Shown: in pieces, positions 9,202-17,066 of the stretch
Layout of the letters: the number at the start of each line of letters is the position of its first letter
Numbering within the stretch: the stretch's first letter is position 1
Origin: DASQZT01 sp035638575
Lineage (GTDB): Bacteria; Acidobacteriota; Terriglobia; Bryobacterales; Bryobacteraceae
Assembly (NCBI GenBank): GCA_035638575.1
Contig: DASQZT010000183.1
Span: 49,276-113,275, forward strand
Length of the DNA stretch: 64,000 nt
Direction: 5' to 3'
Program-made: the position numbers and the translations under genes
The notes under the pieces: generated by a model
Database searches by the model: none
What the model was told of the DNA's origin: nothing
The model's input: only the letters and a program-made list of their open reading frames with translations

Positions 9202-10412
9202 ATCCGAATCGACAGCGCATCGCCGAGCTAGCCCAGTCGTACGAGGGCGACATCGTTCAGTTCCTGCGCGACCTCATCGCTATCCCCGCGGAGAGTTGCC
9301 AGGAAGGGCCGGTAGTGGCCCGCATACGCCAAGAGATGGAGAAGGTAGGGTTCGACGAAATACGCGTCGATCCCATGGGCAACATCCTGGGCCGGATCGG
9401 GTCGGGCAAGACGGTCATCATGATGGACTCCCACACCGATACGGTGGGGATCGGCGATCCGAAGGAATGGGCCTGGGATCCATACAAGGGCAAGGTGGAG
9501 GACGGCTACGTTTACGGCCGCGGGTCGTGCGACCAGCGCGCCGGCATGGCGAGCCTGGTGTACGCGGGAAAGATAATCCGGCAGCTCGCGCTCACCGGCG
9601 ATTACACGCTGTGGGTGGTGGGCTCGGTGCAGGAAGAGGACTGCGACGGCCTGTGCTGGCTGTACATCCTGAAGGAAGACGGCATCCGCCCGGATTGCGT
9701 GGTGATCACCGAGCCGAGCAGGCTGAACATCTATCGCGGGCATCGGGGCCGCATGGAGATCGAGGTTCACCTGCGCGGTAAATCGTGCCACGCGAGCGCG
9801 CCCGAGCGCGGCGACAATCCGATTTACAAAATGAGCCGTCTGGTGGAGGAGGTGGAGCGGCTGAACACGCGCCTGAAAGACGATGGGTTTCTGGGGAAGG
9901 GCACCATCGCGGTCACCGAAATTCGCTCGCTGTCGCCTTCGTTGTGCGCGGTGCCGGGAGCGTGCTCGGTGCATCTCGACCGGCGTTTGACGGCGGGGGA
10001 AACCAAGGAGGGCGCGGTGGAGGAGGTGCGGGCGCTCGCCGGCGCGGAGAACGCGGAAGTCGAAATCCTCACCTACGACACGCCGAGCTACACGGGTTTG
10101 CGGTACCCCACGGAGAAGTATTATCCGACGTGGGTGCTGGAGGAATCGCACCTGCTGGCGCAGGCGGCCATCGCGACTTTCCGCGGCTTGTGGGACCGGG
10201 AGCCGGTGGTGGACAAGTGGACGTTCAGCACCAACGGCGTTGGCTCGATGGGGCTGATGGGCGTGCCGAGCATCGGCTTCGGTCCGGGCGAGGAAGACGT
10301 GGCGCACAGCGTGATCGAACGCGTGCCGATCCGCCACCTGGTGGAAGCGGCCCAGTTCTACGCGGCGTTTCCGCAGGTCTTCACGGCGCTGGCGAAGAAG
10401 GGCAATGGCTGA
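9198..10412 (+). CDS. ygeY: YgeY-like M20 metallohydrolase
   Basis: M20-family zinc hydrolase of the YgeY type, 404 aa. Highly characteristic blocks match E. coli YgeY: FLRDLIAIPAESC, EEMEKVGF-like helix, DPMGNILG, MMDSHTDTVGIGD (first metal ligands), GSVQEEDCDGLCW (catalytic Glu-Glu), EPSRLNIYRGHRGRMEI, CHASAPERGDNPIYKMS, VDKWTFSTNGVGSMG and IGFGPGEEDVAH. The family hydrolyses an amide or ureido bond. In gut bacteria ygeY belongs to the gene set needed for anaerobic purine breakdown, where it is thought to open or trim a ring-derived ureido compound. It overlaps xdh by ATGA and ygfK by eight bases. The reaction is inferred. Confidence 0.88.
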   Translation: MNPNRQRIAELAQSYEGDIVQFLRDLIAIPAESCQEGPVVARIRQEMEKVGFDEIRVDPMGNILGRIGSGKTVIMMDSHTDTVGIGDPKEWAWDPYKGKVEDGYVYGRGSCDQRAGMASLVYAGKIIRQLALTGDYTLWVVGSVQEEDCDGLCWLYILKEDGIRPDCVVITEPSRLNIYRGHRGRMEIEVHLRGKSCHASAPERGDNPIYKMSRLVEEVERLNTRLKDDGFLGKGTIAVTEIRSLSPSLCAVPGACSVHLDRRLTAGETKEGAVEEVRALAGAENAEVEILTYDTPSYTGLRYPTEKYYPTWVLEESHLLAQAAIATFRGLWDREPVVDKWTFSTNGVGSMGLMGVPSIGFGPGEEDVAHSVIERVPIRHLVEAAQFYAAFPQVFTALAKKGNG

Positions 10413-12378
10413 GCTGATTCCGATCCCGCTTCCGCTTCTGTTGCGGCGCGCGTTTCTCGAGTACGAGCGCCAGGGCACGATCTTCGATCTGCCGAAGGCG
10501 AAGTTCTACCGCGGCTTTCCGGACGTGGACCTTTCCGTGGATTTCCATGGCCACCGCGCCGCCACACCGCTCGGTCCGGCGGCGGGACCGCACGGGCAAC
10601 TGGTGCAGAACATCGTGCTCTCCTGGCTGGGCGGCTCGCGCATCATCGAGCTGAAGACCGTTCAGATCCTGGATGAGCTGAAGATTCCGCGGCCGTGTAT
10701 CGATATTGCCAACGTGGGCTACAACGTCGAGTGGTCGCAGGAATTGAAGCTCGAGAGATCGCTTCGGGAATACGTGGGCGTGGCCATGTTCCTCGAAATC
10801 CTGAAGGCGTCGAACCTGCTGGGCGACGGCATCCCCACCGATACAGTGTTCGACATGAGCGTGGGCTACAACCTGGAAGGCATCCGCTCGCCGCGCGTCC
10901 GTTCGTGGATGGAGACCATGATGGACGCGACGCCGGTGATCGACGAGCTTCGCGCCTCGCTCGCGGGCGAGTGGCAGCGCTACCGCGAGCTGCCGTTTCC
11001 CACGCGCATCAGCGACACCATCAGCCTCTCGACGTTCCACGGCTGCCCCGCGCGCGAGATCGAAGGGATCGTCACCTTCCTGCTCGAGGAGATGGGCTGC
11101 CACGTGTGCATCAAGCTCAATCCCACGCTGCTGGGCAAGCAGGAGGTGGCGCACCTGCTGCACGACGTGCTGGGCTACCGCGAGATCGCGTTCCATCCGC
11201 CGGCGTTCGATAACGACCTGCAATTCGACGAGGCCTTGGACCTGATTCCGCGGCTGCAGCGCGTGGCGGCGCGGCAGCGGCGGAGCCTGGGCGTAAAATT
11301 TACCAACACCCTCGTCGTGAGAAATCACAAGTCGTTCTTCGGCGACGAGCAGATGTACATGTCCGGCGCGCCGCTGCACGTGCTGGCCATCAACCTTATT
11401 AAGAAGTTCCGAGCGCACATGCCCGGGCCGATCCCGATCTCGTTTTCGGCGGGGCTCGACGCCAACAACATGGCCCGCGCGGTGGCCATGAACTTCGTGC
11501 CGGCGACCACCTGCACGGACCTCCTGCGTCCCGGCGGCTACGCGCGGCTGATCCGCTACCTGGAAAAGCTGGCCGAAGAGATGCGCAAAGTCGGCGCCGC
11601 CAACATTCGGGATTTCATCCTGAACTTCCGCGGGCAGGCGGAAGCGGCGGGCGGCGATGTGAACCGGGCCGGTCTGCTCAACACTCGGATCCTGGTGGCC
11701 GAGGCGACGGCCGACCCGCGCTACACGTGGGAGCGGAACAAGGGCGTGCCGCGCAAGATCGGCTCCAAGCTGTGGCTGTACGACTGCATCAACTGCGACA
11801 AGTGCGTTCCGGTGTGCCCCAACGACGCGAACTTCGTCTACGAGACGCAGCCGGCCACCGTCGAGTACGACAATTTCGAGCTGCTGGACGGCGAACTCCG
11901 CCGCGTGCCCGGCGGCGTTCTGCGCGTGATGAAGGCGCACCAGCTGGCGAATTACGCCGACGCCTGCAACGAGTGCGGCAACTGCGATGTCTTCTGCCCC
12001 GAGGATGGCGGGCCGTACATCGAGAAGCCGCGCTTTTTCGGCAGCCTGGAGACCTACCGGCAGAACGTGGGCTCGAACGGATTCTTCATCGACTGGGATG
12101 GCGGCCGCACCATCCACGGCACCATCGCGGGCCGGCAGTACGTGCTGGCGCTGGACGAACAGGCCGACTTCGCGCGCTGGGAACAGCCGGACGCCGAAGT
12201 CGAAATCCGGCTGAGCGACGACCGGCCCCTGAGCTGGAAGCCGAAGCCCGGAAGCGATGGCCCGGCGCGCACGCTGAACATGCTGCCCTACCTGCAGCTC
12301 AAGCTGCTGCTGGGATCGATCGCAGACCCGCGGCACGTGAATTTTGCGAATGTGGGCGCCCTACAGGAACAATCATGA
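10405..12378 (+). CDS. ygfK: Short YgfK-like flavin/iron-sulphur reductase lacking the NAD(P)H domain
   Basis: Homologue of E. coli YgfK ('putative selenate reductase'), but 657 aa instead of about 1030. The N-terminal half (to about residue 410) is a dihydroorotate/dihydropyrimidine dehydrogenase-like flavin barrel with GPAAGPHGQLVQNIV, RIIELKTVQILDEL, FDMSVGYNLEGI, TFHGCPAREIEGI, VCIKLNPTLLG and TCTDLLRPGGYARL. The C-terminus carries two 4Fe-4S motifs, C461/C464/C467/C471 and C521/C524/C527/C531. The glutamate synthase small-subunit-like FAD/NAD(P)H region that separates these parts in E. coli is absent, and no separate gene for it lies nearby. The barrel suggests reduction (or oxidation) of an N-heterocycle; the electron partner would have to be a ferredoxin or another flavoprotein. 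It overlaps ygeW by ATGA. Confidence 0.85.
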   Translation: MAELIPIPLPLLLRRAFLEYERQGTIFDLPKAKFYRGFPDVDLSVDFHGHRAATPLGPAAGPHGQLVQNIVLSWLGGSRIIELKTVQILDELKIPRPCIDIANVGYNVEWSQELKLERSLREYVGVAMFLEILKASNLLGDGIPTDTVFDMSVGYNLEGIRSPRVRSWMETMMDATPVIDELRASLAGEWQRYRELPFPTRISDTISLSTFHGCPAREIEGIVTFLLEEMGCHVCIKLNPTLLGKQEVAHLLHDVLGYREIAFHPPAFDNDLQFDEALDLIPRLQRVAARQRRSLGVKFTNTLVVRNHKSFFGDEQMYMSGAPLHVLAINLIKKFRAHMPGPIPISFSAGLDANNMARAVAMNFVPATTCTDLLRPGGYARLIRYLEKLAEEMRKVGAANIRDFILNFRGQAEAAGGDVNRAGLLNTRILVAEATADPRYTWERNKGVPRKIGSKLWLYDCINCDKCVPVCPNDANFVYETQPATVEYDNFELLDGELRRVPGGVLRVMKAHQLANYADACNECGNCDVFCPEDGGPYIEKPRFFGSLETYRQNVGSNGFFIDWDGGRTIHGTIAGRQYVLALDEQADFARWEQPDAEVEIRLSDDRPLSWKPKPGSDGPARTLNMLPYLQLKLLLGSIADPRHVNFANVGALQEQS

Positions 12379-13382
12379 AAGCACTTTTCAAAGGCAGGGA
12401 CTGGATCACGACCGAGGAGTGGAGCGACGCGGAACTGGACGTCATGCTCGACGTAGCGGGGGACCTGAAGCGCAAATTCAAAGGCGGCGTGCCGCACCGC
12501 TACCTTCCGGACAAGACGATTTTCCTGATGTTCTTCGATAAGTCTACGCGGACGAGAAATTCGTTCGAGGCGGGCGCCACGCAGCTCGGAGGACACGCGC
12601 ACTTCCTCACCGCGGACGTGATGCAGGTGTCGCACGGCGAGAGCGCGAAGGACACCGGGATCATTCTCTCGAGCTACGGGCATGCCATCGCGATCCGCCA
12701 TGACCTGGTTCCCGGCGAGGGCAACGCCTACATGCGGGAAGTGGCCAAATGGGCGGACGCGCCGGTGATCAACATGCAGTGCGACGTGGATCATCCGTGC
12801 CAGACGCTGGCGGACCTGATGACCATCCGCGAGAGGCGCGGCTGGAGCACGGATGGCCTCAAGGTCGCGGTGACGTGGGCATACGCGCCGAGTTACGCCA
12901 AGCCGCTTTCGGTGCCGCAGGGACTGATCATGCTGATGCCGCGATTTGGGATGGACGTGGTGCTGGCGCATCCGCCGGAATACAACCTGATGCCGGAAAC
13001 CATGCAGGCTGCGCGGGAGAACGCGGAGCGCGGCGGTGCGCGCTTCACCGTTGTGGACAACATGGACGAAGCGTTTCGCGACGCCGACGTGGTGATTCCC
13101 AAGAGCTGGGGCTGCCTGGATACCATGGGCAGCAATCCCGCCGAATCGCTGCGCATCGCCAAGCAGTACACGAGTTGGATCTGCAATGCGGAGCGGCTCA
13201 AGCTGGCGAAACCGGACGTGCTGTACATGCATCCGCTGCCCGCCGACCGCGGCAACGAGGTGACGGACGAAGTGATCGACGGGCCGAACTCGGTGGTCTA
13301 CGCCGAGGCGGAGAACCGGCTGCACACGGCCAAGGCGATCATGGCTTTGACCATGGCGGACCAGGCGATCGAGTACGAGTAA
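12375..13382 (+). CDS. ygeW: YgeW-like carbamoyltransferase
   Basis: Aspartate/ornithine carbamoyltransferase superfamily, YgeW branch, 335 aa (E. coli YgeW is about 396). The carbamoyl-phosphate loop is S57-T-R-T-R61 in FFDKSTRTRNSFEAG. Also seen are GNAYMREV, NMQCDVDHPCQTLADL, VTWAYAPSYAKPLSVPQG (nearly identical to YgeW), RFGMDVVLAHP, PKSWG and MHPLPADRGNEV. The signature 'TWAYxPSYxKPLSVPQG' separates it from ordinary ArgF/PyrB. In a degradative operon next to carbamate kinase it most likely runs backwards, cleaving a ureido compound with phosphate to give carbamoyl phosphate. The acceptor or substrate amino acid is unknown. It starts in an ATGA overlap and ends four bases before carbamate kinase. 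Confidence 0.87.
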   Translation: MKALFKGRDWITTEEWSDAELDVMLDVAGDLKRKFKGGVPHRYLPDKTIFLMFFDKSTRTRNSFEAGATQLGGHAHFLTADVMQVSHGESAKDTGIILSSYGHAIAIRHDLVPGEGNAYMREVAKWADAPVINMQCDVDHPCQTLADLMTIRERRGWSTDGLKVAVTWAYAPSYAKPLSVPQGLIMLMPRFGMDVVLAHPPEYNLMPETMQAARENAERGGARFTVVDNMDEAFRDADVVIPKSWGCLDTMGSNPAESLRIAKQYTSWICNAERLKLAKPDVLYMHPLPADRGNEVTDEVIDGPNSVVYAEAENRLHTAKAIMALTMADQAIEYE

Positions 13383-13386
13383 GCGG

Positions 13387-14331
13387 ATGACGGAGACCCT
13401 CGTGATCGCCCTCGGCGGGAATGCCATCACACGGCCGGGAGAGCCGGGGACGATTCCGCAGCAGTTCGAGCACACGGCCGAGACCCTGAGGCATCTCTGC
13501 CCGCTGTTTCGCGGCGATGCGCGGATCGCGATCACCCACGGCAACGGGCCGCAGATCGGCAATATTCTGATCCGCGTGGAGGAAGGCGAGCGGCGCGTGC
13601 CCCGGCTGCCTCTGGATACGTGCGTTTCCGATTCGCAAGGCGGCATGGGCTACATGATCCAGCGGCTGGCGATGGAACTGTTCCGCCGCGAAAACATCCA
13701 CCGCACCGCCGCCACCGTGATCACGCAGGTGCTGGTGAACGAGGGCGACAGCGATCTGATTCATCCCACCAAGCCCGTGGGCTCGTTCTACGGCCTCGAG
13801 GAAGTGGAGCGGATCCGCGTCGACAGGCCGCATTGGGAGATGCGCGAGGTCGAGCCGGGGCGATGGAGGCGGGTGGTGGCCTCGCCGCGGCCGCTGCGCA
13901 TCCTGGAACAGGACGCCATTCGATGCCTGTTGAACGCGGGGGTGGTCACGATAGCCTGCGGCGGCGGAGGAATTCCGGTGGCGTGGGAGGGCGACCGCCT
14001 GGTGGGCGTGGAAGGCGTCATCGACAAGGATTTCGCCTCGAGCCTTCTGGCGCGCGACATCCACGCGCACAAGCTGATCATCGTGACCTCGGTGGAGCGC
14101 GCCGCCATCCGGTTCGGCCGGAGCGGACAGCAGTGGCTGGACACCGTCACGGTGCGCCAGGCCCGGGAGTATCTGGCCGCGGGCGAGTTCCCCGCCGGGA
14201 GCATGGGGCCCAAGATCGAAGCGGGCATCGACTTCGTCGAGTGCGGCGGCGGAGAGTGCATCATCACCTCCGCCGAACAAGTGACGCGAGCGCTCGGCGG
14301 CGGGACCGGGACCCACATCGTACTGACATGA
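13387..14331 (+). CDS. Carbamate kinase (ArcC/YqeA type)
   Basis: Catalyses carbamoyl phosphate + ADP to ATP + carbamate, 314 aa, full length. Family blocks are VIALGGNAI, TIPQQF, ITHGNGPQIGN, SDSQGGMGYMIQ (arginine-type substrate loop), TQVLVN, HPTKPVG, IACGGGGIPV, GVIDKDFASSLLA (with the conserved DKD), and a C-terminal FPAGSMGPKIEAGIDFV. It follows ygeW at four bases and overlaps ssnA by ATGA. In E. coli the matching cluster gene is yqeA. With YgeW it forms a substrate-level phosphorylation couple, so the pathway would yield ATP, CO2 and ammonia from the ureido carbon. Confidence 0.93.
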   Translation: MTETLVIALGGNAITRPGEPGTIPQQFEHTAETLRHLCPLFRGDARIAITHGNGPQIGNILIRVEEGERRVPRLPLDTCVSDSQGGMGYMIQRLAMELFRRENIHRTAATVITQVLVNEGDSDLIHPTKPVGSFYGLEEVERIRVDRPHWEMREVEPGRWRRVVASPRPLRILEQDAIRCLLNAGVVTIACGGGGIPVAWEGDRLVGVEGVIDKDFASSLLARDIHAHKLIIVTSVERAAIRFGRSGQQWLDTVTVRQAREYLAAGEFPAGSMGPKIEAGIDFVECGGGECIITSAEQVTRALGGGTGTHIVLT

Positions 14332-15608
14332 TCCTGACCAACGCCCGCATCCTGACGTTCGACGGCGCGAACCGGGTCCACGACTCGGGCAGCGTGGAGG
14401 TGCGCGGCGATGGCTCCATCGGCAGTGTGAAGAACGGGCGCGCGCGCGGCGAAGGGGCGGTCGATCTTGGCGGACGCCTGCTGATGCCGGCGCTGATCAA
14501 CTGCCACTCGCATCTGTACAGCACGCTGGCGCGCGGGATCCGGCTTCCCGGCCCGGCGCCGCGCAATTTTCCCGAGATCCTCGAGAAACTGTGGTGGCGT
14601 CTGGATCGCGCCCTTCTCGAAGAGGACGTTTACCACAGCGCGCTGATCGGGCTGATCGATTCCGCCAGGAACGGCGTGGGCACGGTGATCGACCACCATT
14701 CGAGCCCCAACGCGTGCGAAGGCAGCCTGGACGCCGTGGCGCGGGCGTTCCGCAAGGTCGGTCTGCGCGGCGCCACTTGCTACGAAACCAGCGATCGCAA
14801 CGGGCGCCAGGGCGCGCTCGCCGGCATCCGCGAGAACGTCCGGTTCATCGAGCGCACGCGGAAGGGCGGACTGGTCGGCGCGGCGTTTGGCCTCCACGCT
14901 TCCTTCACCTTGAGCGACCGCACCCTGCGCGAATGCGTGGAAGCCAACCAGTCCTTGCGCGCCGGATTTCACGTCCACGTGGCGGAGGACCGCTCGGACC
15001 GCGGCGCCGCCCGGCGGCTCTGCGACCTGGGCGTTCTCGACGAACGCGCGCTGGCGGCGCATTGCATCCACGTGACGGCGGCGGAAGGAACGGCGCTGGC
15101 GCGGCGCGGCGTCAACGTGATTCACAACCTGCAGTCCAACTGCAACAACGCGGTGGGGACGGCCCCGCTGCTCGACCTGTTTCGCCGCGGAGTGCGGGTG
15201 GGGCTCGGCTCCGATGGATACTCGCCGCGCATGTGGGAGGAGTTCAAGACCGCGTTCCACCTGCAGAAAGTCCGCGCGCGCGATCCGCGCGTGGGTTATG
15301 CCGAAGCCTACGCCGCGGCGTTTCTGAACAACCGCGAAATCGTGAAGCGCGTGTGGGGATGGGATATCGGCCGCATCGAGACCGGCGCCCAAGCGGACCT
15401 CCTGCTGGTGGATTATTTCCCGCCCACGCCGATCGATGGTGGCAATCTGTTCGGCCACATTCTGTTTGGCATTGCCAACGCTCCGGTGGACTCGCTGATG
15501 GTGGACGGCCGGTGGGTGGTGCGCGAGGGCCGCATGGCGAATGTCGATGAACGCCGCGCCGCGCGAAAGGCCGCGGCCTGCGCGAAAGCCCTGTGGGAGA
15601 GGTTCTGA
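14328..15608 (+). CDS. ssnA: SsnA-like aminohydrolase
   Basis: Amidohydrolase-superfamily enzyme of the SsnA type, 426 aa. Metal ligands are H60 and H62 in LINCHSHLYSTLARGI. SsnA-specific blocks are LEKLWWRLDRALLEEDVYHS, VIDHHSSPNACEGSLD, RKVGLRGATCYETSDRNG, FHVHVAED, AAHCIHVT, NLQSNCNNAVG, GLGSDGYSPRMWEEFK and LFGHILFGIA. This is clearly a different subfamily from the 8-oxoguanine deaminase eleven kilobases upstream. SsnA belongs to the anaerobic purine gene set, where it probably deaminates or opens a ring intermediate; the exact reaction is inferred. It starts inside the carbamate kinase stop (ATGA) and is followed after eight bases by the last operon gene. Confidence 0.87.
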   Translation: MILTNARILTFDGANRVHDSGSVEVRGDGSIGSVKNGRARGEGAVDLGGRLLMPALINCHSHLYSTLARGIRLPGPAPRNFPEILEKLWWRLDRALLEEDVYHSALIGLIDSARNGVGTVIDHHSSPNACEGSLDAVARAFRKVGLRGATCYETSDRNGRQGALAGIRENVRFIERTRKGGLVGAAFGLHASFTLSDRTLRECVEANQSLRAGFHVHVAEDRSDRGAARRLCDLGVLDERALAAHCIHVTAAEGTALARRGVNVIHNLQSNCNNAVGTAPLLDLFRRGVRVGLGSDGYSPRMWEEFKTAFHLQKVRARDPRVGYAEAYAAAFLNNREIVKRVWGWDIGRIETGAQADLLLVDYFPPTPIDGGNLFGHILFGIANAPVDSLMVDGRWVVREGRMANVDERRAARKAAACAKALWERF

Positions 15609-15616
15609 GGAGACAC

Positions 15617-16969
15617 ATGACCGCGATCGTACCCGGCCCAACCTATAAAGAGATGCTGCACCCGGAGTTGCTCCCGCCCGGCACTCGCAATCGCGCGCTG
15701 GAGGGAGCGGCCAACGAACTGGACCCCATCAACCTGTTCAACATCACGTGGCGCGGGCCGGACCACCGCGTCCGGCACCTGGTCCTGCCGAAGGAACTCA
15801 CGGGAGTCGCGGCGAACATCGTGGTGCTGGTAGGGCGCTATTTCCCGTCGGGCAGCCACAAGGTGGGGCCGGCTTACGCCACGCTGATGGAAGGCGAACT
15901 GGCGGGCGAAATCGAGCCCGGCGCGAACACCGTCGTGGGCCCTTCGACGGGCAACTTCGGCATCGGGACGGCTTACGTCGCGCGCCTGAAAGGCTACCCG
16001 GCGGTGGTCATCATGCCCGAGCAGATGAGCCGGGAGCGCTACGAGCGCATCCGCAAATACGGCGGCGAGCTGGACCTGACTCCGGGTTCGGAGAGCGATG
16101 TGATTCTGGTTCTGGAGCGAACCGAGGAGTACAAGAAGAATCCCAGGAACAAGGTGCTCGCCCAGTTCGAGTTACTGCCGAATTACCGCTTCCACCGCTA
16201 TGTCACCGGACGGAGCGCGATCGAGGCGGCGCAACCCTACGGCAACGGCCGGGTGGCGGCGTTCGTGTCCGCTCCCGGCTCGGCCGGAACCCTTGCGGCG
16301 GGCGACGAGATCAAAGCCAGCTTTCCCGATAGCGTGGTCTGCGCGCTCGAACCGAAGGAGTGCTCCACGCTGTTCAACGATGGCCGCGGCACGCATCGGA
16401 TTGAAGGAATCGGCGACAAGATGGTGACCCTCATCCACAATGTGCTGACCACGGATTACGTCATGCTCATCCACGATGACGATTGCGTCGCCGGGCTGGA
16501 GTTAGTCGAGCACCAGGCGGCCATGCTGGAACAGACGCTGCGCCTGAGTCCCGGATCGTTGAAGGATCTCGGCGGGGTCTTCGGCGTCTCCGGAATCTGC
16601 AATGTGCTGGGCGCGATCCGGCTTGCGCGCCATCTGGACCTGAGGCCGGAAGACAACGTGGTCACGGTCGCTACTGACGGCTTCGACCGCTATCCATCGG
16701 TACTGTCCAATCTCGCGGAGAGGCGGCCGTTCCAACAATCCGCTCCGGGGGAGTGGTTCGAGCAGATCTTCCGCGGCTTCCGCGCAGACGAGATTCTGGA
16801 CGTCCGCCCGAGCGATCAGAAGGAGCGCCTGTTCGGTTACAAGGAGCAGGTCTGGAGCAGCTTCGGCTATTCGCGATCATACCTGGATGCCATGAAGTCA
16901 CAGGCTTTCTGGGACACGGAGTTCAATAAGGTGAACGAGGTGGACGCGGCGCTGGTGGCAGCTCGATAA
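15617..16969 (+). CDS. PLP-dependent lyase-like enzyme (fold type II)
   Basis: PALP-family protein, 450 aa. K82 in YFPSGSHKVGPAYATLM is the expected PLP lysine. GPSTGNFGIGTAYVA is the phosphate or substrate loop, followed by GYPAVVIMPEQMSRERYER and the C-terminal block DNVVTVATDGFDRYPSVL. It is neither a close cysteine synthase nor a clear YgeX, but its position at the end of the ygeY-ygfK-ygeW-ssnA operon makes it a candidate for the same step, conversion of a diamino acid such as 2,3-diaminopropionate to pyruvate and ammonia. GAGGAGA at 15607-15613 precedes ATG 15617. It ends the operon; the next gene converges. The substrate is not established. Confidence 0.8.
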   Translation: MTAIVPGPTYKEMLHPELLPPGTRNRALEGAANELDPINLFNITWRGPDHRVRHLVLPKELTGVAANIVVLVGRYFPSGSHKVGPAYATLMEGELAGEIEPGANTVVGPSTGNFGIGTAYVARLKGYPAVVIMPEQMSRERYERIRKYGGELDLTPGSESDVILVLERTEEYKKNPRNKVLAQFELLPNYRFHRYVTGRSAIEAAQPYGNGRVAAFVSAPGSAGTLAAGDEIKASFPDSVVCALEPKECSTLFNDGRGTHRIEGIGDKMVTLIHNVLTTDYVMLIHDDDCVAGLELVEHQAAMLEQTLRLSPGSLKDLGGVFGVSGICNVLGAIRLARHLDLRPEDNVVTVATDGFDRYPSVLSNLAERRPFQQSAPGEWFEQIFRGFRADEILDVRPSDQKERLFGYKEQVWSSFGYSRSYLDAMKSQAFWDTEFNKVNEVDAALVAAR

Positions 16970-16980
16970 GCGAGCTCGTC

Positions 16981-17047
16981 ATGCGGCGTCCCGACACCTC
17001 CCGGATTGACGTTTCTGGACCGCTGGCGGCACAAAGTCCGGGATGGC
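16981..17047. repeat. Intergenic repeat copy A with 7-base inverted arms between convergent genes
   Basis: The 97-base gap between the operon end and the convergent propeller gene holds TCCCGGA (16999-17005) and its complement TCCGGGA (17037-17043), separated by 31 bases, which could form a weak bidirectional stop. The first half (about 16984-17029) resembles 23780-23822, sharing the core TCCCGACAC-TCCCGG and then roughly 16 of 22 bases, so this may be one copy of a dispersed intergenic repeat. There is no T-run, so a strong intrinsic terminator is not supported. Confidence 0.35.
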
Positions 17048-17066
17048 TATACGTCAGGGTCCTTGG

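Noticed and set aside
10381..12336. Long - strand frame opposite the YgfK-like gene
   Set aside because: Mirror frame with no recognisable domain; the + strand has clear flavin and 4Fe-4S motifs.
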